Assembly: GCA_032433595.1 (NCBI GenBank)
Contig: JASWJB010000267.1
Coordinates: forward strand, 1 to 61,326
Source of the DNA: Conoideocrella luteorostrata
Lineage: Eukaryota; Ascomycota; Sordariomycetes; Hypocreales; Clavicipitaceae
DNA length: 61,326 nt
Direction: 5' to 3'
The position numbers and the translations under genes were made by a program. Shown here one piece after another: positions 36,759 through 49,190 of this stretch (positions are counted from its first letter, which is position 1; each line of letters opens with the position of its first letter). The notes beneath the pieces were generated by a model. It had not been told where the DNA came from and made no database searches. It saw only the letters and a program-made list of their open reading frames with translations.

Positions 36759-38381
36759 GGCCACAAGGAACGACGAAAAAGTCGGGTGGAAAGATTCAGA
36801 AGAATTACTACCAAAGATTCATCTCTGATACAGAAAGGAAACCCAGTGATTCGGTCTCAGAAAAGGTGGAATGGGTTTAGAAAGGATCGGTGAGAGTTTC
36901 GGCTCGAGGCTGACAGAAGAGAGCAGGTTAGATTTCAGGGGTGCGTGGACAGACACGCCGTGGGGCTTTCAGCAGGCGCAAGTGAGCTGCGAAAGACACT
37001 GCAAAAGTAAGGGTTCGTGGGAACAGAAGTCTGCGGTGCTTTCCGGGCGTTAGATGAGTGGAAAGAGGTTAATGTCCAGAGAAGTTCATGCGCCAGCTCA
37101 CTACCCTTTGATGGCGAGATTCGGGAACGGATAGCTCGACGACATAATTCCTCAGCGGATAAGGCGATAACTAAGGCCCGGTCCACTTTGGGCCTCTTGC
37201 TAACAAAAGCGACGTGCTACGGGGGTAACTAACTATGGAGCACACGTACATACACGGTATTGCAGGCTCTCTCCGTACTAGGCAAACGCGACCCTGAAGG
37301 TGGGACCCTTGTCGCGACCGCGAAGATGGCATGTGTTGTGCTGTTGCTGTCACCGTCACTGACCGCAGCGACGTGCAAAAGCATCCTAATGCGGAAGGAA
37401 GTGGCTGAACTGCGCGAATACCACTGCCGCACGAGCCACAGGGCGGTGGTAGCCACAAGGGGGTGTGAACGAAATCTGCCAGGGCCTGTTACCTTACCTG
37501 ACTCTTGTGCACCAATGCGATCCAAGATGCTGTCACCACTAGCAGAGCTGGGAGGGAAAAGCCACCGGTTCCAGTGGTTTGGTTCTGTCTGTTAGCCACC
37601 TACATCGAGAGACTCAATCCCGTATCAAGAGGTTTAATCCTGCATCAAGTGATTCAACCCTGCCTCAAGTGATCCAATCCTGCATCTTCCCGTCACAGGC
37701 CACAGGTCTCTGAGCATATATGCCAAAGAAAAAAGTCGGTTCTCGGTCAGCTTCAGACTGAACCCGAATTTCTTTGGCTCTCGACGTCGCTCGCGCACTA
37801 GACGGTCTCCCCCATCTGAGCTAGTTCTTATGTACGGAGTACTCTGTACAGCATCATCTGTATCAACTTACTAAGACTAGCTCAAAACACCTTCCACTCA
37901 TGCTTTCTTCAGTGCAGACCTCTTTCTCATATACCTGCACGTACCTAAATACCATGTGATGAACTTATAGATAAAGGTGAGGAATTTGGACACATATATT
38001 TTGAGCTTGAAAACCCAGCCCGAAAAGAACAATAAAAGCTCCTGACAGTCACCACTTGCTAATATGTCGTTCAGAACCCATCTCACTTCCTTCTATTTCA
38101 ACCGTTTCTCTTTTTTTATGAAAAAGAAAAAAAAGACAAAAAAAAAGTGTTCCCTCTTGCATGTTCATAACCATGATTTCCGAACCTGTCAAAAGACTAC
38201 AAAAACCGTACATAAAGCAATCCTGTAAAAGTCAGTCCCTTCCCATAAAAAAACGCCGCCTCCAACCAAATATTCCAAAGAACCGAACCCGCCGAACGCT
38301 CCATGCATGGAGACGTGTGACAACACACAACAACCAACAGTCATGACAAGCAAGCGCACAAGAACCCTGCATATCCAGAGA
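36759..38381. other. Intergenic: dynein promoter and upstream repeats
   Basis: This 1.6-kb region precedes the dynein gene and follows the FAR1-like gene, both on the minus strand. It carries a 20-bp tandem repeat at 37613-37692 and an extended palindrome with TACGGAGTAC at its centre at 37831-37850. A-rich stretches lie near 38110-38150. No supported gene. Confidence 0.5.
37613..37692. repeat. Four imperfect copies of a 20-bp tandem repeat
   Basis: Units start at 37613, 37633, 37653 and 37673. The consensus is near TTCAATCCTGCATCAAGTGA, with substitutions but no length change. The fourth copy is diverged in its second half. The array lies about 850-930 bp upstream of the dynein start codon. 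Confidence 0.85.
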
Positions 38382-39601
38382 CTATGCTCCTATATTCCCG
38401 CCAAATGCTGGAACACCATCTGGGCCAGCTAGTCTCTCTCGCTGAACCATGACTCTTTCATTACATATGTCGATAAACATTTCAAACCGCTTGATGAGCT
38501 TTTCCTTTTCAGCCAGTTGCGCCCTCAGCTCGCTTATCTCCTTATCCTTGTCTTCCTCAAGTTTCACAAAATCTTCGCGAGCCTTGGCAAGCTCGCGTCG
38601 GAGGTCGGCGCGAATTCTGTCCTCTGGTGACTGCTGAGGTTTGGTGTAAATGGCTGGCTTATTCTCAGCCAATCCAGTTGCTACTTTTTGTGGGTTTCGA
38701 TTTATGGCGGCCCTGGCATTGTATATGTCTCTTGGGAGTAGGTGGCAGTCCGGGTTTTCCGTTTGTAGGATTGATAGGGTTTCAGTTACGCCTGCGCCTG
38801 CGATATGGTCAGCAGAAGAACTTTTGGCGGGTTTTGAACCTTTACGCGATTTTGGCGTACCGTTCTCCTTTAGCTGTTTCACCGCCGCCACCATCTTGCT
38901 ATCCAGTTTTCTAGCGGCTGGGTGGTTTGAAGGACTCTCACTAGGCCCGTGGTTGTGACTTAAATGTGCAAGATCGGGTCGGTAACGTATTGTCCACTGC
39001 GTCCGTTGCTCTATAGCAAAGAAACCAAACGGGCAATCACATTTTCGAGATGAGGTTTTCCGTTTTCGGGATTCTGGGCTCACGCGACTGGGCGGCTTCC
39101 CAGCCCGGTCGCAAACAAACAAGACTTTCTTGAGACCAGGTACCGTCTTCTTGGACCGGCCAATGACAATGGCATAGCCAACGGACGTACAGTAACGCAG
39201 GACTGCTTTTTGAACTGCTTCCAATGTTGGATAGCTTCCTCCCTCTGGTGGAGGAGACATCATTTCACCCATAGGTTGTGATGGGATGTAGGATGGACTT
39301 AAAATCTTCGAGTCAATGCCATTCATTTCTGTGTCTCCATCCTGATGACTATCAACGTCCATATCATTCCCACGGTTGGCTTGCTGTTGGGGAATATTCG
39401 CAGTGGATTGCTGCGGAGAGGCCTGCACCTGACTGGCTTGCTGCACTTGCTGCACTTGTTGCTGTTGAGGGGGTGGTTGCTGTGGAATTTGTTGTTGAGA
39501 CGGCTGGGGAGTCGACTGCTGTGGAGTTGATTGAGGTGTGATCTGAGGCTGTTGCTGTTGCTGTTGCTGATGCTGATGCTGATGCTGTTGTTGTTGTTGC
39601 T

Positions 39602-39632
<31 letters not shown>

Positions 39633-39988
39633 TTGCTGTGTGGGTGGAGGTTGATGAGGTTGTTGCTGTGGCTGCTGCTGCGGCGTTGATTGCTGCGACC
39701 GGCCATGAGGCTGATGAGGCTGAACACTCTGTCGTCCGGGATGGCCCGTTAGGGCCGGGTGACCTTGATGCGACGGGTGTGCCGCATGTTGTTGATGTTG
39801 CTGGTGAGTCTGATGAACCGGATGCTGCTGCTGATGATGGCTCTGTTGCTGAGGATGTGCTGGGTGTTGTGGATGCTGCTGCTGCTGCTGCTGCTGCTGC
39901 TGATGCTGTTGATGGCTCGGATGGACGGGGTGGCCCGGATGACCAGGGTGGCCAGGATGGCCAGGATGAGACGCATGTTGTTGCTGCT

Positions 39989-40020
<32 letters not shown>

Positions 40021-40466
40021 TGCTGTTGTTGTTGCTGATGATGGGACAATATGTTATCATGTTGCACAGACTGGCTCATTGATCCGGGAAACATCATAGG
40101 CGGCGGGTTCGGCTGAGGCGGCATTTGCTGCCTTGTAGGTGCCCCCCCTCCCCTCTGGCGCTGTAGATTGAGGGCATTTGGAGGAACATGTGGATTTTGG
40201 GTTCGTGACGGCGCATGACCGTTGGGGATATTGGGGTTTACGGACCCGGCAAAGAGATGTGGAGGATACGGACCCGGGTTTTGTTGTGGCGTGTAGCCTT
40301 GGGGTTGATACGGCGAAGCAGCATGGGGAGCCGGCGACTGTTTGTTCGGCTGATGTTGGTGCTGATTTGCGTGGGTTGGAGGAAATGCAGCACTTCGTCT
40401 GAGGCCAGCTTGCGGGAACGTCAAGCCGGCATGAGGATTGGAGCCTGAGGGCCCCAGGCTGGACAT
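38382..40466 (-). CDS. Glutamine-rich protein with FAR1-like zinc DNA-binding domain
   Basis: Single-exon gene, 694 aa. The first 130 residues are Pro/Asn/His-rich. From about 141 to 335 lie long polyglutamine tracts interspersed with HPGHPGHP repeats. After an acidic stretch comes a FAR1/WRKY-GCM1-type module at about 411-504: YPTLEAVQKAVLRYCTSVGY, FVCDRAGKPP, RKCDCPFGFFAIEQR, W.IR and the closing HLSHNHGPS. The Cys/Cys-x-Cys/His-x-His ligands are present. A coiled coil near 620-683 may give dimers. FAR1 domains come from Mutator-like transposases. Here no transposase core follows, so this looks like a domesticated transcription regulator (inference). Polyglutamine and coiled coil suggest nuclear assemblies. 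Target genes are unknown. Confidence 0.85.
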
Positions 40467-42753
40467 GATGAATCTCGGCTACCAAGACGGCACAGGCGTC
40501 AAATTATCAATCGTTGCAGCTGGCGAAAGCTCAACGTCTCGACGCTTGAAAATGTGGAGGACGAAGTGAAAGAGGCAGCTAGCACGACGCTTCGGCCGAG
40601 TCAAAACAGAGCAAGACGTGAGGTTATCCCTTAGGTGAGGCCAAACAACGGACGCGTCAGGATCTCCCCGCCTCCGCTCCTCGCTCAGTTCTCGCTCGAG
40701 GAGTCGGGTCGTCGTTCGACGTTGGCGAAGATCTGGTCTCCGTCGTCTTTGAAGACGTCAACTCAAAATGAAGATGGGACGTTGAAAAGAAATGGGCTGC
40801 GCGATGGAAACCCTGGACCTGGTTTGGGGGTGTCGATAATGGGCTGGAGGAGGCGTGGAGGTGCGCGCCCGGGAGAGGTGTGGGCAGAGGGAAGGGGAGA
40901 GGAGTGAGCAGGCCGGGACAGAAGTGTGGGTGTTGCAAAAATAAGAATAAAATTTCTCGTTGCAATGTCGACTGGCAGGAGCGGGGGCTGGAGGGGAGGG
41001 GAGCAGCTGAGGCAGGCTGAAGGCAAAGGCAGTTGAGAGGACAGCTGGTGGCCAGAAGTGGAGACGTGGCTCGTTAGGCGATCGAAAAGGGACTCGGAGG
41101 CGTCAAGCGGTGCAATCAATGCTACGGTACGGAGTACAAGGCAAGTGCCAGATGGCGCTGAGGCTTGACCGGCAAGGCGGGGCGGGTCGTCCAGTGGCAG
41201 CGATAGGTGTAGTACGGAGCACAGCCTACGGGAGTATGTATGTACTCCGTACACGACCAGACCGTCCGCCGTTCCATAATGAACTCTGCTGTAGTTACTC
41301 CGTACGCCGTAGTCATTCCGTCGGCCAAAGTACTTCAGGCAAAGCGCCTCCCTTCCTTCCTGTGGAGCTTGTCGCCCCCATTGACCGCCGTGTTCGCTGC
41401 TGACTGGATTTGCCGGGCACTGCCAGGCACTGCCAGGCACCAACCCGAACGAACTCAGCCGTATTCCGTATACCACAACAAGGCTTTTGCGCCGAGACTT
41501 CCCAGCGCCAACTTGCACGAATACTAGGTAGGACTATTACTCCACGCTTCACACAAGGCCATCATCTCTGGAAACTTGCCGGGCAATCTCGGCGACGGCG
41601 GGCTGCGACCCAAGCAAGAAACTTATTAACCAGCTATTAGCCCACCACATCTCCATATCGCCACACGCCCACCACCTTGGCCGGCAGTCTGGGAAGGAGC
41701 CATTCGGGTAAAGCGACGGGGCGATAGACAAGTGTGGAGTCGAGTGATGCATCGAAGAGCGGCCCTTTGTACGGGGTAGTGAGGATGGTGGGGAGATGTT
41801 CATCAAGATAAGCCAGATTGACCTGGGCAAATCAATCTGGCAATGGATTTGGCTGGGTCCATGCCTTCACACGCATTCACAAGCATCTCCGCCATTCCCA
41901 CATCACTGCTTCTCCTCTGCCTCTGATCTTATCTTGCTATCGCAGCGTGCCCAAATGAAGAGTGTGTGCCCAACAACTAAACGAAGCAGTTGACGACTCT
42001 GAGGGACTCTCGTCTTTTCAAAGCAGCCACCACGTGATGCTTGCCAATCACCGTGCACTATAAACTGCATTTCTTACGTGAGCCTAACTATCTGTGCTCT
42101 CCAATCGTCAAACTCCGGCGAGGGCCTTGTTCCATGGCTTTGTGTAAAGTACTCATTAGGGTGCGTAGTACGGAGTACCTAGGTAAGACTTGGTTGGTGT
42201 CACGGACAGTTCGTTCCATCAACGTCGTTGCCTGCCGTCTCAAAAAAAGGTGAAACCCCACCACACCGACTGCTTTTGTACCTGTGATAACTATGGAGTA
42301 ACACGCATATACCTACTTGAATACATGGGTATTTGAATAAGTCACCATTTCTCAACTTCGCTCGCCTTGGCTTTCGTCTCATCATTCGCAGACACGCGGA
42401 CGGGGGTGTCACTATTTGATTATGCCTGTATTATGTCGTCGCGACTCATGAAGTCGGACTGCTCTGAAATGCCCTTGTTTAAATCCTTGCTCTCTAGGCG
42501 GGATAATGACCCGCCATTCTGGTAGCGTAAACAAAAAATTATCCCATCCAGTGCTCCATGGTTCCCAAACCCCAACTAGTGCTCCGTACATGAACGTAGA
42601 TCCAGCTTCGTCCTGCATATTCGTTGCTTGCGCCCTCGCCCCACCTCCACTCACCTAGGACAGCCAAAAACAAAAAATATAGAGGTACTACTGCAGTAAA
42701 ACAATAGACTCGTCGCTTGTCATCGGTCACCATCATCTTTCACATTTACTTTC
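40467..42753. other. Intergenic with many TACGGAGTAC copies
   Basis: This 2.3-kb spacer between two minus-strand genes includes the promoter of the FAR1-like gene. The palindrome motif occurs at 41126-41137, 41241-41252, 41294-41305 and 42165-42180, the densest cluster of the window. A 10-bp tandem (CACTGCCAGG, three copies) lies near 41416-41440. A 251-codon minus-strand frame at 40763-41518 is low-complexity and was not accepted. Confidence 0.55.
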
Positions 42754-45700
42754 TTATTCGGTCTTTTTTCTCTTGCGGCTCCTGGCCGACCCGTCCTGAC
42801 GGTTCACAAAGTGTCCCTTTTCAATCTGATGCTGCCGCAAATTGTCGGCTCGCTTCTGATACCGGCTATTGCATCCAGGGAAAGGGCATGCATAGACCTT
42901 CGGTGGGTTGATAGAATGCTGCAGCTTCTTGTGCTTAGCCATACTACCATGAAACCACTTCGGGTCTCCCTTTGGTCTGTAGCCACAAATATCGCAGCAC
43001 ATATCACCTTCCACCTTGTCGTTGCTCATTGACTCCGCATGCACGCGGCCAGGAGATGAAGGTTTTTCGATATCAACAGATGGGTGTCTGGACGTTGAAG
43101 CTGCTGCTGGAGGGCATAGCGACTGCTGCTGCTGCTGGCTTGAGGGGGTGGGTACTTCAGGGACGGGCGGGGTCAACATGTTGGTAATATCCAGACCGGG
43201 CCAGCCGGCAAACGTAAAGCCATCCGCAGTATCGTTTGGTTTTCCTTCTTTAACCACAGTAGCGTGACCCGGCGCGATTGATGACAGATTGTCGGAGTAT
43301 GACGGGTTGATCCGCCGACCTTGCATCACCGATGCCGTCAACTCAATTCCAAGCCGTTGATACAGGAGCCTTGGTGGGACCACAAGGCAGCCATTCGTAA
43401 TAAGTGAGTTGATCTCAGCTCGGATTTGCTCAACATAGGCATCAAGGTTGCTATCCGTCGGTAGCTGCATCTGCAAGTTATCGTGTCAGTATCCGTTGTG
43501 ATCTCCTTCAGTGTGCAGGTTTATCAAACCTTTCCGCGCTGCATCAATTCAAGCTCCAGGCGACGAACCGTGGATACATGATTTGAGTCAATCTTGGTCG
43601 TGAGGTCACTCAGGCTTCTCAGATAGCCGGGCGCCGCTTGATATTTCCGCTCAAGGAGTAGGATTAGGTACTTGGCAGCAAAAGTGAACGGAGAGTTTGG
43701 TGACATGGCGAGATTTACATCCTTTAGATGTTGAATGCAAAGGCTTGATGCTTGTATCTCGGGTCGAGTTGTATCTTGCAGAGCCGCGAATTCTAGTTCT
43801 ATGGTGATGTCAGTAGTGCACTCCCTCACAGAAGTTTAACCATGCTCCAACAAATAGCCATACCGTCTAAGAAATACTCTGCAATGAATATCAGCAGGTC
43901 ACGGTCGGTATCTATGAATTGAGCCGGCGCCTTTCCCTTCCAGCTGGAGGACTGTGACGAAAGTGGTGCCAAGTTTCTCTGCAACAAGTCCATGAAGACT
44001 TCGTCCGTCATGTCACCGGGTTTCCACAGAAAGTCAACCACTTGTATATAGGCAAGTCTGTCCTCGTTCGGTAGCCATGAGCTATAGGCTAGAGACTGTG
44101 TGAAAAGCTCTGTCCACCATTGGGCTTCAGATTGTTCGTGTACCACAAGAGAGAAAGAGTAAATGACGTGTACATAACACAACAACTTCAGTGAAGAAGT
44201 CAAGTGCTTGCCTTGTAGTATGTCTGACAAAGCTTCCAATCCTACCGCTGCAATTGAGCCTGGCAACATACTGTGGAAGTTCATTGCAAGGGGGGTCTTG
44301 CCATCTCGGACAAGACCATCCAGTTTAGCCATCGACTCGGCTATGTGTAGCTCCAAAGTGTCCTGTGCGGACTGGATGATCGTATGAGCGCTGGGACGCA
44401 GGGAGCCGTAAGTGGGATCTTCGACAAGTTTTGGGAGCGCTCGTGTGGCAGCTGTAAGAGAATTCTGCAACGGGGTTTCCGCATTGTACAAAGTAAAATC
44501 TCCGGCAGAATGAGGCACGACAGAAGTGTTGAGGTCGACCGGACCCACGCACATGGGAACGTCTGCAGGGAGCTCTATCAAGCCATCCAAGCTTCCCGAT
44601 CCGTCCCAGAAGTGAGCAAAATCCATGTCTGTATCGTCAATCTCTGGGTGTACCGGAAGAGTTTGAGCAGATGGGAGGGCATCTTCTGGTTTGGGTACAT
44701 CATCTGCCGGCGACGTCAAAGTCGAGTTGAAGATCTGCGGGTTCCGCCATGCCCCAGACCATGCCGACATTGGCGAGATGGTGCAGCTTGCCGTGCTAGA
44801 TGTGCTGTTCGTGCTAGTCGTGCTGGTGGTGGATCGCACCGAGTTGCTCGGTGCTAAGGTCTTGCTTCGGTGTGTCGATCGAGACCTAAAGAAATCTAAC
44901 ATTGCCGTATCTATATGAAGGCTGGGCTTGGCGTCGTTATTTTCCGCGTCGTGTCTCTCGAGCTGAGCTGGAGAGATAGTTGAGATCTGAGGCGATGGTT
45001 CCCAGTTTATTAGGGATTCATCAAAGGGGGCTCGCGTGTCAACAGGCGCCTGTCGCGAACGGATAGAAATAGAACCAGTGTAGTTTGTAGACGTCGACGA
45101 CGAGCGGCTAACTTCCGCGTGCTCGGGAATTGAGGCGAGTAAGACCTCGCCCGAGTCGATCTCATGAATCTCATTGGATTGCAGTTCAAATTGCTGGTTC
45201 TCGTTTGTTTGCAATAACGAAGAGTAGCTGGGTGGGTCATCCTCCATATCCATTTCAATGACTGGGAGGTTGGCGCTTTTAGGTCTACCCAAGGATGAGA
45301 AGACGGACTTTGCCATTGACATCAATCTCTTCCGCTTGGACGGATGTCCAAGACATCGTCGACACTTGATCTCATCATGGAGCTTCTCAGCTCTTTCACA
45401 GTCGTAGCACCAATACTCCCCTGATTCGAGATGTTCACAGGAATAAAGATGCTGAAGCATGAGCTCGTGATTCGGGAACCGTTTTCGACAACGAAGCAGC
45501 GGACATTCCCTGCGCTCCTCGGGGGTCATCTTGATACAGTCATTGCGCTTCACCGCGGCCCATACGATGAATCTATGCAGGGCACAGTCGTCATTCAAAG
45601 TTTCACGGGTCCTGAATACCGGGAGTCAGTACGGGCCATGGTGCTAGCAATGACTGTTTGTCTCATAAGAAGCTTCACTACTTACACACATGACGTCGGC

Positions 45701-45858
45701 TTCTCCGTCTGGAAGGACCTGACTGAAGCGGAGGAGGTTGATGTAGTTCCTGAGCGCCTGAGGCTTAAACGATGGCCTGTTGGTGTACGAGTAAATAGTC
45801 GCAGGGCCGAGGCCGTAGTGCTACGCTCATCGAACGATGAACGCTTGCTGCTATCCAT
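42754..45858 (-). CDS. Large C2H2 zinc-finger protein, four exons
   Basis: Model: complement(42754..43470, 43530..43798, 43864..45611, 45686..45858), 968 aa. The longest open frame begins without an ATG. A 5' exon starting at the ATG at 45858 (MDSSKRSSFDERS) joins it through a GTAAGT donor at 45685 and a CAG acceptor with an upstream CTGAC. Phase agrees (valine codon GT|G). The N-terminal region has a Cys/His cluster (CPLLRCRKRF, LMLQHLYSC, YWCYDC, IKCRRC). The middle is Ser/Thr-rich and disordered. The C-terminus has paired finger-like units: CDICGYRPKG with HKKLQH, then YACPFPGCNSRYQKRADNLR with QHQIEKGH. A basic tail (RSRKRKKTE) could be a nuclear localisation signal. It is probably a fungal transcription regulator. 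Target unknown. Confidence 0.82.
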
Positions 45859-47931
45859 ATTGGCAAGAGACGTTCAATCAACGTTGAGAATTAAGCGCAC
45901 CCAACCATTGCTTGAAGGTGGGAAGCCCAAGAATTAACATTAAAAAGGGAGGGGAAGGACTTCCATTCAACGCAGTGGCCCCCCCAGATGTTTAATTCAT
46001 TTCACCAGGCCTCTACGGAGTAGTTGCGGGCGGATGAGGTTGGAGGCAACCGGGCTGCAGTGAATGTCCTAGAAGGCCTTCCCATTGCACTGCGACGCAG
46101 ACGTAGGACTCCCTCCTACCAAAGAGCCGTAGGACTTGAGCCGCACAAGCGGGCATTGCTGTTTCCGCAGCTTGATGACGAGAGGACCACTCTGTGGTCA
46201 TGAAGGGGGGGGGGGGGGGGGGGCTCAGCAGTTCTAGCAACCAACAGCGACATACCATGACAGGCATAATACAGGCGGCATCGGGCCAATCAGGTCCTTC
46301 ACTTGCGTGGTCGTTATATACCGGGGTAGGGCATGCAGCTATTGGCCAGACCCTAACCCCTGGCATCCGCCGTCAGCAGAACGAGCCAGGTATCTTTGAG
46401 AAGGCTGCATTCTGGTCAGCAGCCACTGCGGCCTCGTACCACAAGGCAGACCGCGCGGCTGCCCGGCGCGGCCGTGCCGATACCGTCCGCCGCGGGTGAA
46501 ATGGGGGGACACGAGACACCTGTCCCTCATCCTAACCCCAGATTGTCCTACCATGGATGGTGAGTTTGTGTCCTGGGCGCCAAGATACGGTTTTCGTTTT
46601 GTACACCGATTCGGGATGGGAGCTGGTCCGTGACGATCTTGCCGTGTCGCACTTGCATCACTACTGCTGGAGAGCAGGATGAGCGGCTCTGATTATTTCC
46701 TTGATGAAGGTAATGGTGCATGTCTGCTCGTGGAATTGATGAGAATGGATATCGGCAGATGAGAGCGGACATTTGCTTCGCTCAAAACGGTGGTACGGTC
46801 CTTAATGGGTTGAAGGGGGGGGATGTGGCGTGGGTGCTTCTACGATCTAGACATACCCTACAACTATCTTCCCACCCCAGAAATAACGCATGTACCATGA
46901 TGAATAAAACTGCCGGCAAACCTCTCTGCGAAATCTGCTCCTAGTACTAAACGATCTAAGAAGTGGAGGTACTGTCATAAAAGCACAGCAGACTGGGATA
47001 TACGGAGTACAGTTCATAAGATAAGACCCACACAACATTTTGAATGCCATCATATAAACAGTAGGTTTCCTTTAGAGGAAGGATTCTAGGACTTTGCGAG
47101 GACAGCCCTGCCCAGCACTTATGTGGCTTTCAGCCAAGCCCGGCTGCCCAGCCCGCAAACTCACATTAGATGAAGCACACTTCTTGGCATACTTTGCAGA
47201 GATGAGGCCTGCATATGTATGTCTGGTATTTCCAAACACCTGCCGAGCAAGTGACTGTTTTGTACAGGGAAGGCATACGTATAGGTGAGTGAGACGATAC
47301 GAAGATGCCCCTCATTAGACTATGAGCCGATAGTTTGAGACATCACCAGGCAATACCATCCGAGCCAATAATGCTGTCTGCGTGCGAAATGTTGAACCAC
47401 AAATAAGGATCGTCTTATAAAAAAAAATCGAGACCCAGTTAGGAGCGACAACAAGAAAGAACCCATGTTATTCAGCACACTGGCATCTTCCTTCACAGAC
47501 CAGGCGACATGGCTAACCCGGTTCATGACCTTTAACCAATTCTTCATGCCCTGATCAAAGCTGGCTTTTGCTGCTGGACGAGGCGCAAACGCGCCGTTGA
47601 AAAACTGTGGAGAATGGTTTATTTTAAAACCGAGCTTGCGATACTTATGGGGGAATTAAACGCGGGATGATATTGATGTGTGCGCCTATGCGTATTTATC
47701 GATGGAGCAACCGAGAGTTGAGTTGCAATGCAATCACCGATCGGTAGCTCGGTAACATGGGCTAGTTGCCTCGGCTCGATGTCTCCACCGTCCCCACATA
47801 TTCGCTGGCGCAATCAACCCCGGACTGCAATTCATCATCCCCGGACTTCTTGAACTGAGCTCGTTGTCTCTCCGTTGTTCTGTTTCTGCCTCATCATATT
47901 ACGAAGTTGAAAATAGCGCCATCGTTCAAAA
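45859..47931. other. Intergenic, no supported gene
   Basis: A 2.1-kb divergent spacer between the zinc-finger gene (-) and the oxidoreductase (+). It holds a 19-G run (46205-46223), a palindrome copy at 47001-47010, and scattered short ORFs without character. Both promoters lie here. Confidence 0.5.
46205..46223. repeat. Poly-G tract of 19
   Basis: An uninterrupted run of 19 guanines lies about 350 bp upstream of the C2H2 gene start. Such a run can form G-quadruplex structures and is prone to length error in sequencing and replication. Confidence 0.8.
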
Positions 47932-49190
47932 ATGAAAGGCATTCAAGTTGCAGAATACGTCAAGGTGGGCATTTCATACCTCTACACATTCTGATAAGCG
48001 TAGACTAGTCCGTCTTTCACCTGTATTTTCTCTGTTGACTAATCGCACCACTCGTCTATCGTTTGCTATCACAGAGTCCTAAAGAGCTCAAGGTTTCTGA
48101 GCTGCCAAACCCGGTCCCGAAAGATGATGAGTATTTGATTGAAGTTCGCGCAGCGGCGACCAACTTCTTTGATGTTCTTCAAATCGCCGGCAAATACCAA
48201 AACCAGCCTCGTATGCCTCGTACTACATCTTTCCTTCGCCCGCTTGTATTTGAATGACTGGCTAATTGATGGAGCAAACCAGCCTTCCCATGGGTTGCAG
48301 GAGCCGAGTTTGCTGGCATTGTCGTCTCCACGCCCAAAGGCTCCAAGAATCCTAAGTTTGCCAAGGGAGCTCGAGTGTTTGGCGCGACGCAGGGTGCATA
48401 TGCCACTCAATGCGTAGCAAAGGAGGTTGCTATGCTTCCCGTACCAGATGGTTGGTCATTTACTGAGGCCGCCGGGCTATTCATTACGGCTCCCACCAGC
48501 TACGGAGCACTGGTTGTGAGAGCCAATGTGAAGAAGGGCGATTTTGTTCTGGTTCATGCCGCTGCTGGCGGTGTTGGTCTGGCTGCTGTTCAAGGTAAGA
48601 CATCCTATCCTGTCTTGTCGACCGTTTCATCGCGACCATTTATTGACTTGGCTCCCTCAGTCGCGAAAGCATTCGGCGCCACGGTAATTGCAACAGCGTC
48701 AACCCCACGGAAACTGGAAGTCGCCAAGTCCTTTGGCGCTGATCATGTCCTCGACTACAACGACCCTGAGTGGCACAGCCAAGTTAAGAAATTGACCCCC
48801 AAAGGTCGCGGCGTCGACATTGTTTATGATCCCGTTGGTCTAGTAGACAAATCCACCAAATGTACCGCCTGGAATGGCCGAATCCTCATTGTAGGGTTCG
48901 CTGGTGGTGCCATTGAAAAGGTTGCCATGAACAAGGTTCTCCTGAAAAACATCTCGCTCGTTGGCATACACTGGGGGGCTTACAGCATTAACGAGAGGGA
49001 AACAATCCCTGTCGTTTGGGATGGGATCAATAAGCTTGTCAGGGAGGGAAAACTTCGAGGTACAGAGTTTACGGATACGCAGTTTGTTGGGTTGGATAAC
49101 GTGAAGGATGCGCTGGTCGCCCTGTCGGGACGTGGAACGTGGGGAAAGGTGGTGGTGAAGATTCCACAGGACGGCGGTAGTCGGTTGTAA
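47932..49190 (+). CDS. Zeta-crystallin-type NADPH:quinone oxidoreductase (MDR family)
   Basis: Model: join(47932..47964, 48075..48210, 48283..48594, 48661..49190), 336 aa. Exon 1 is 33 nt (MKGIQVAEYVK). The GroES-like half contains EVRAAATNFFDVLQIAGKY and AGAEFAGIVV. The Rossmann half has the AAAGGVGLAAVQ nucleotide-binding loop (about residue 150), then FGADHVLDYND and GRGVDIVYDPVG. The end GTWGKVVVKI is typical. There are no zinc-binding cysteine clusters, as expected for the quinone-reductase branch. The probable reaction is NADPH-dependent reduction of quinones or enals, in cytosol or mitochondrion. The exact substrate is not deducible. All three introns are canonical and phase-consistent. 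Confidence 0.93.

Noticed and set aside
36759..36764. Dynein start two codons upstream of 36758
   Set aside because: The codon at 36762-36764 is GTG in sense orientation; the first true ATG in frame is at 36758.
40763..41518. 251-codon minus-strand ORF upstream of the FAR1-like gene
   Set aside because: It lacks domain character, is rich in Ser/Pro/Leu low-complexity sequence, contains three copies of the intergenic palindrome and has no plausible splice partner.
46194..46499. 101-codon ORF starting in the poly-G tract
   Set aside because: Its N-terminus is an artefact of the G run (polyglycine), and the rest has no protein features.
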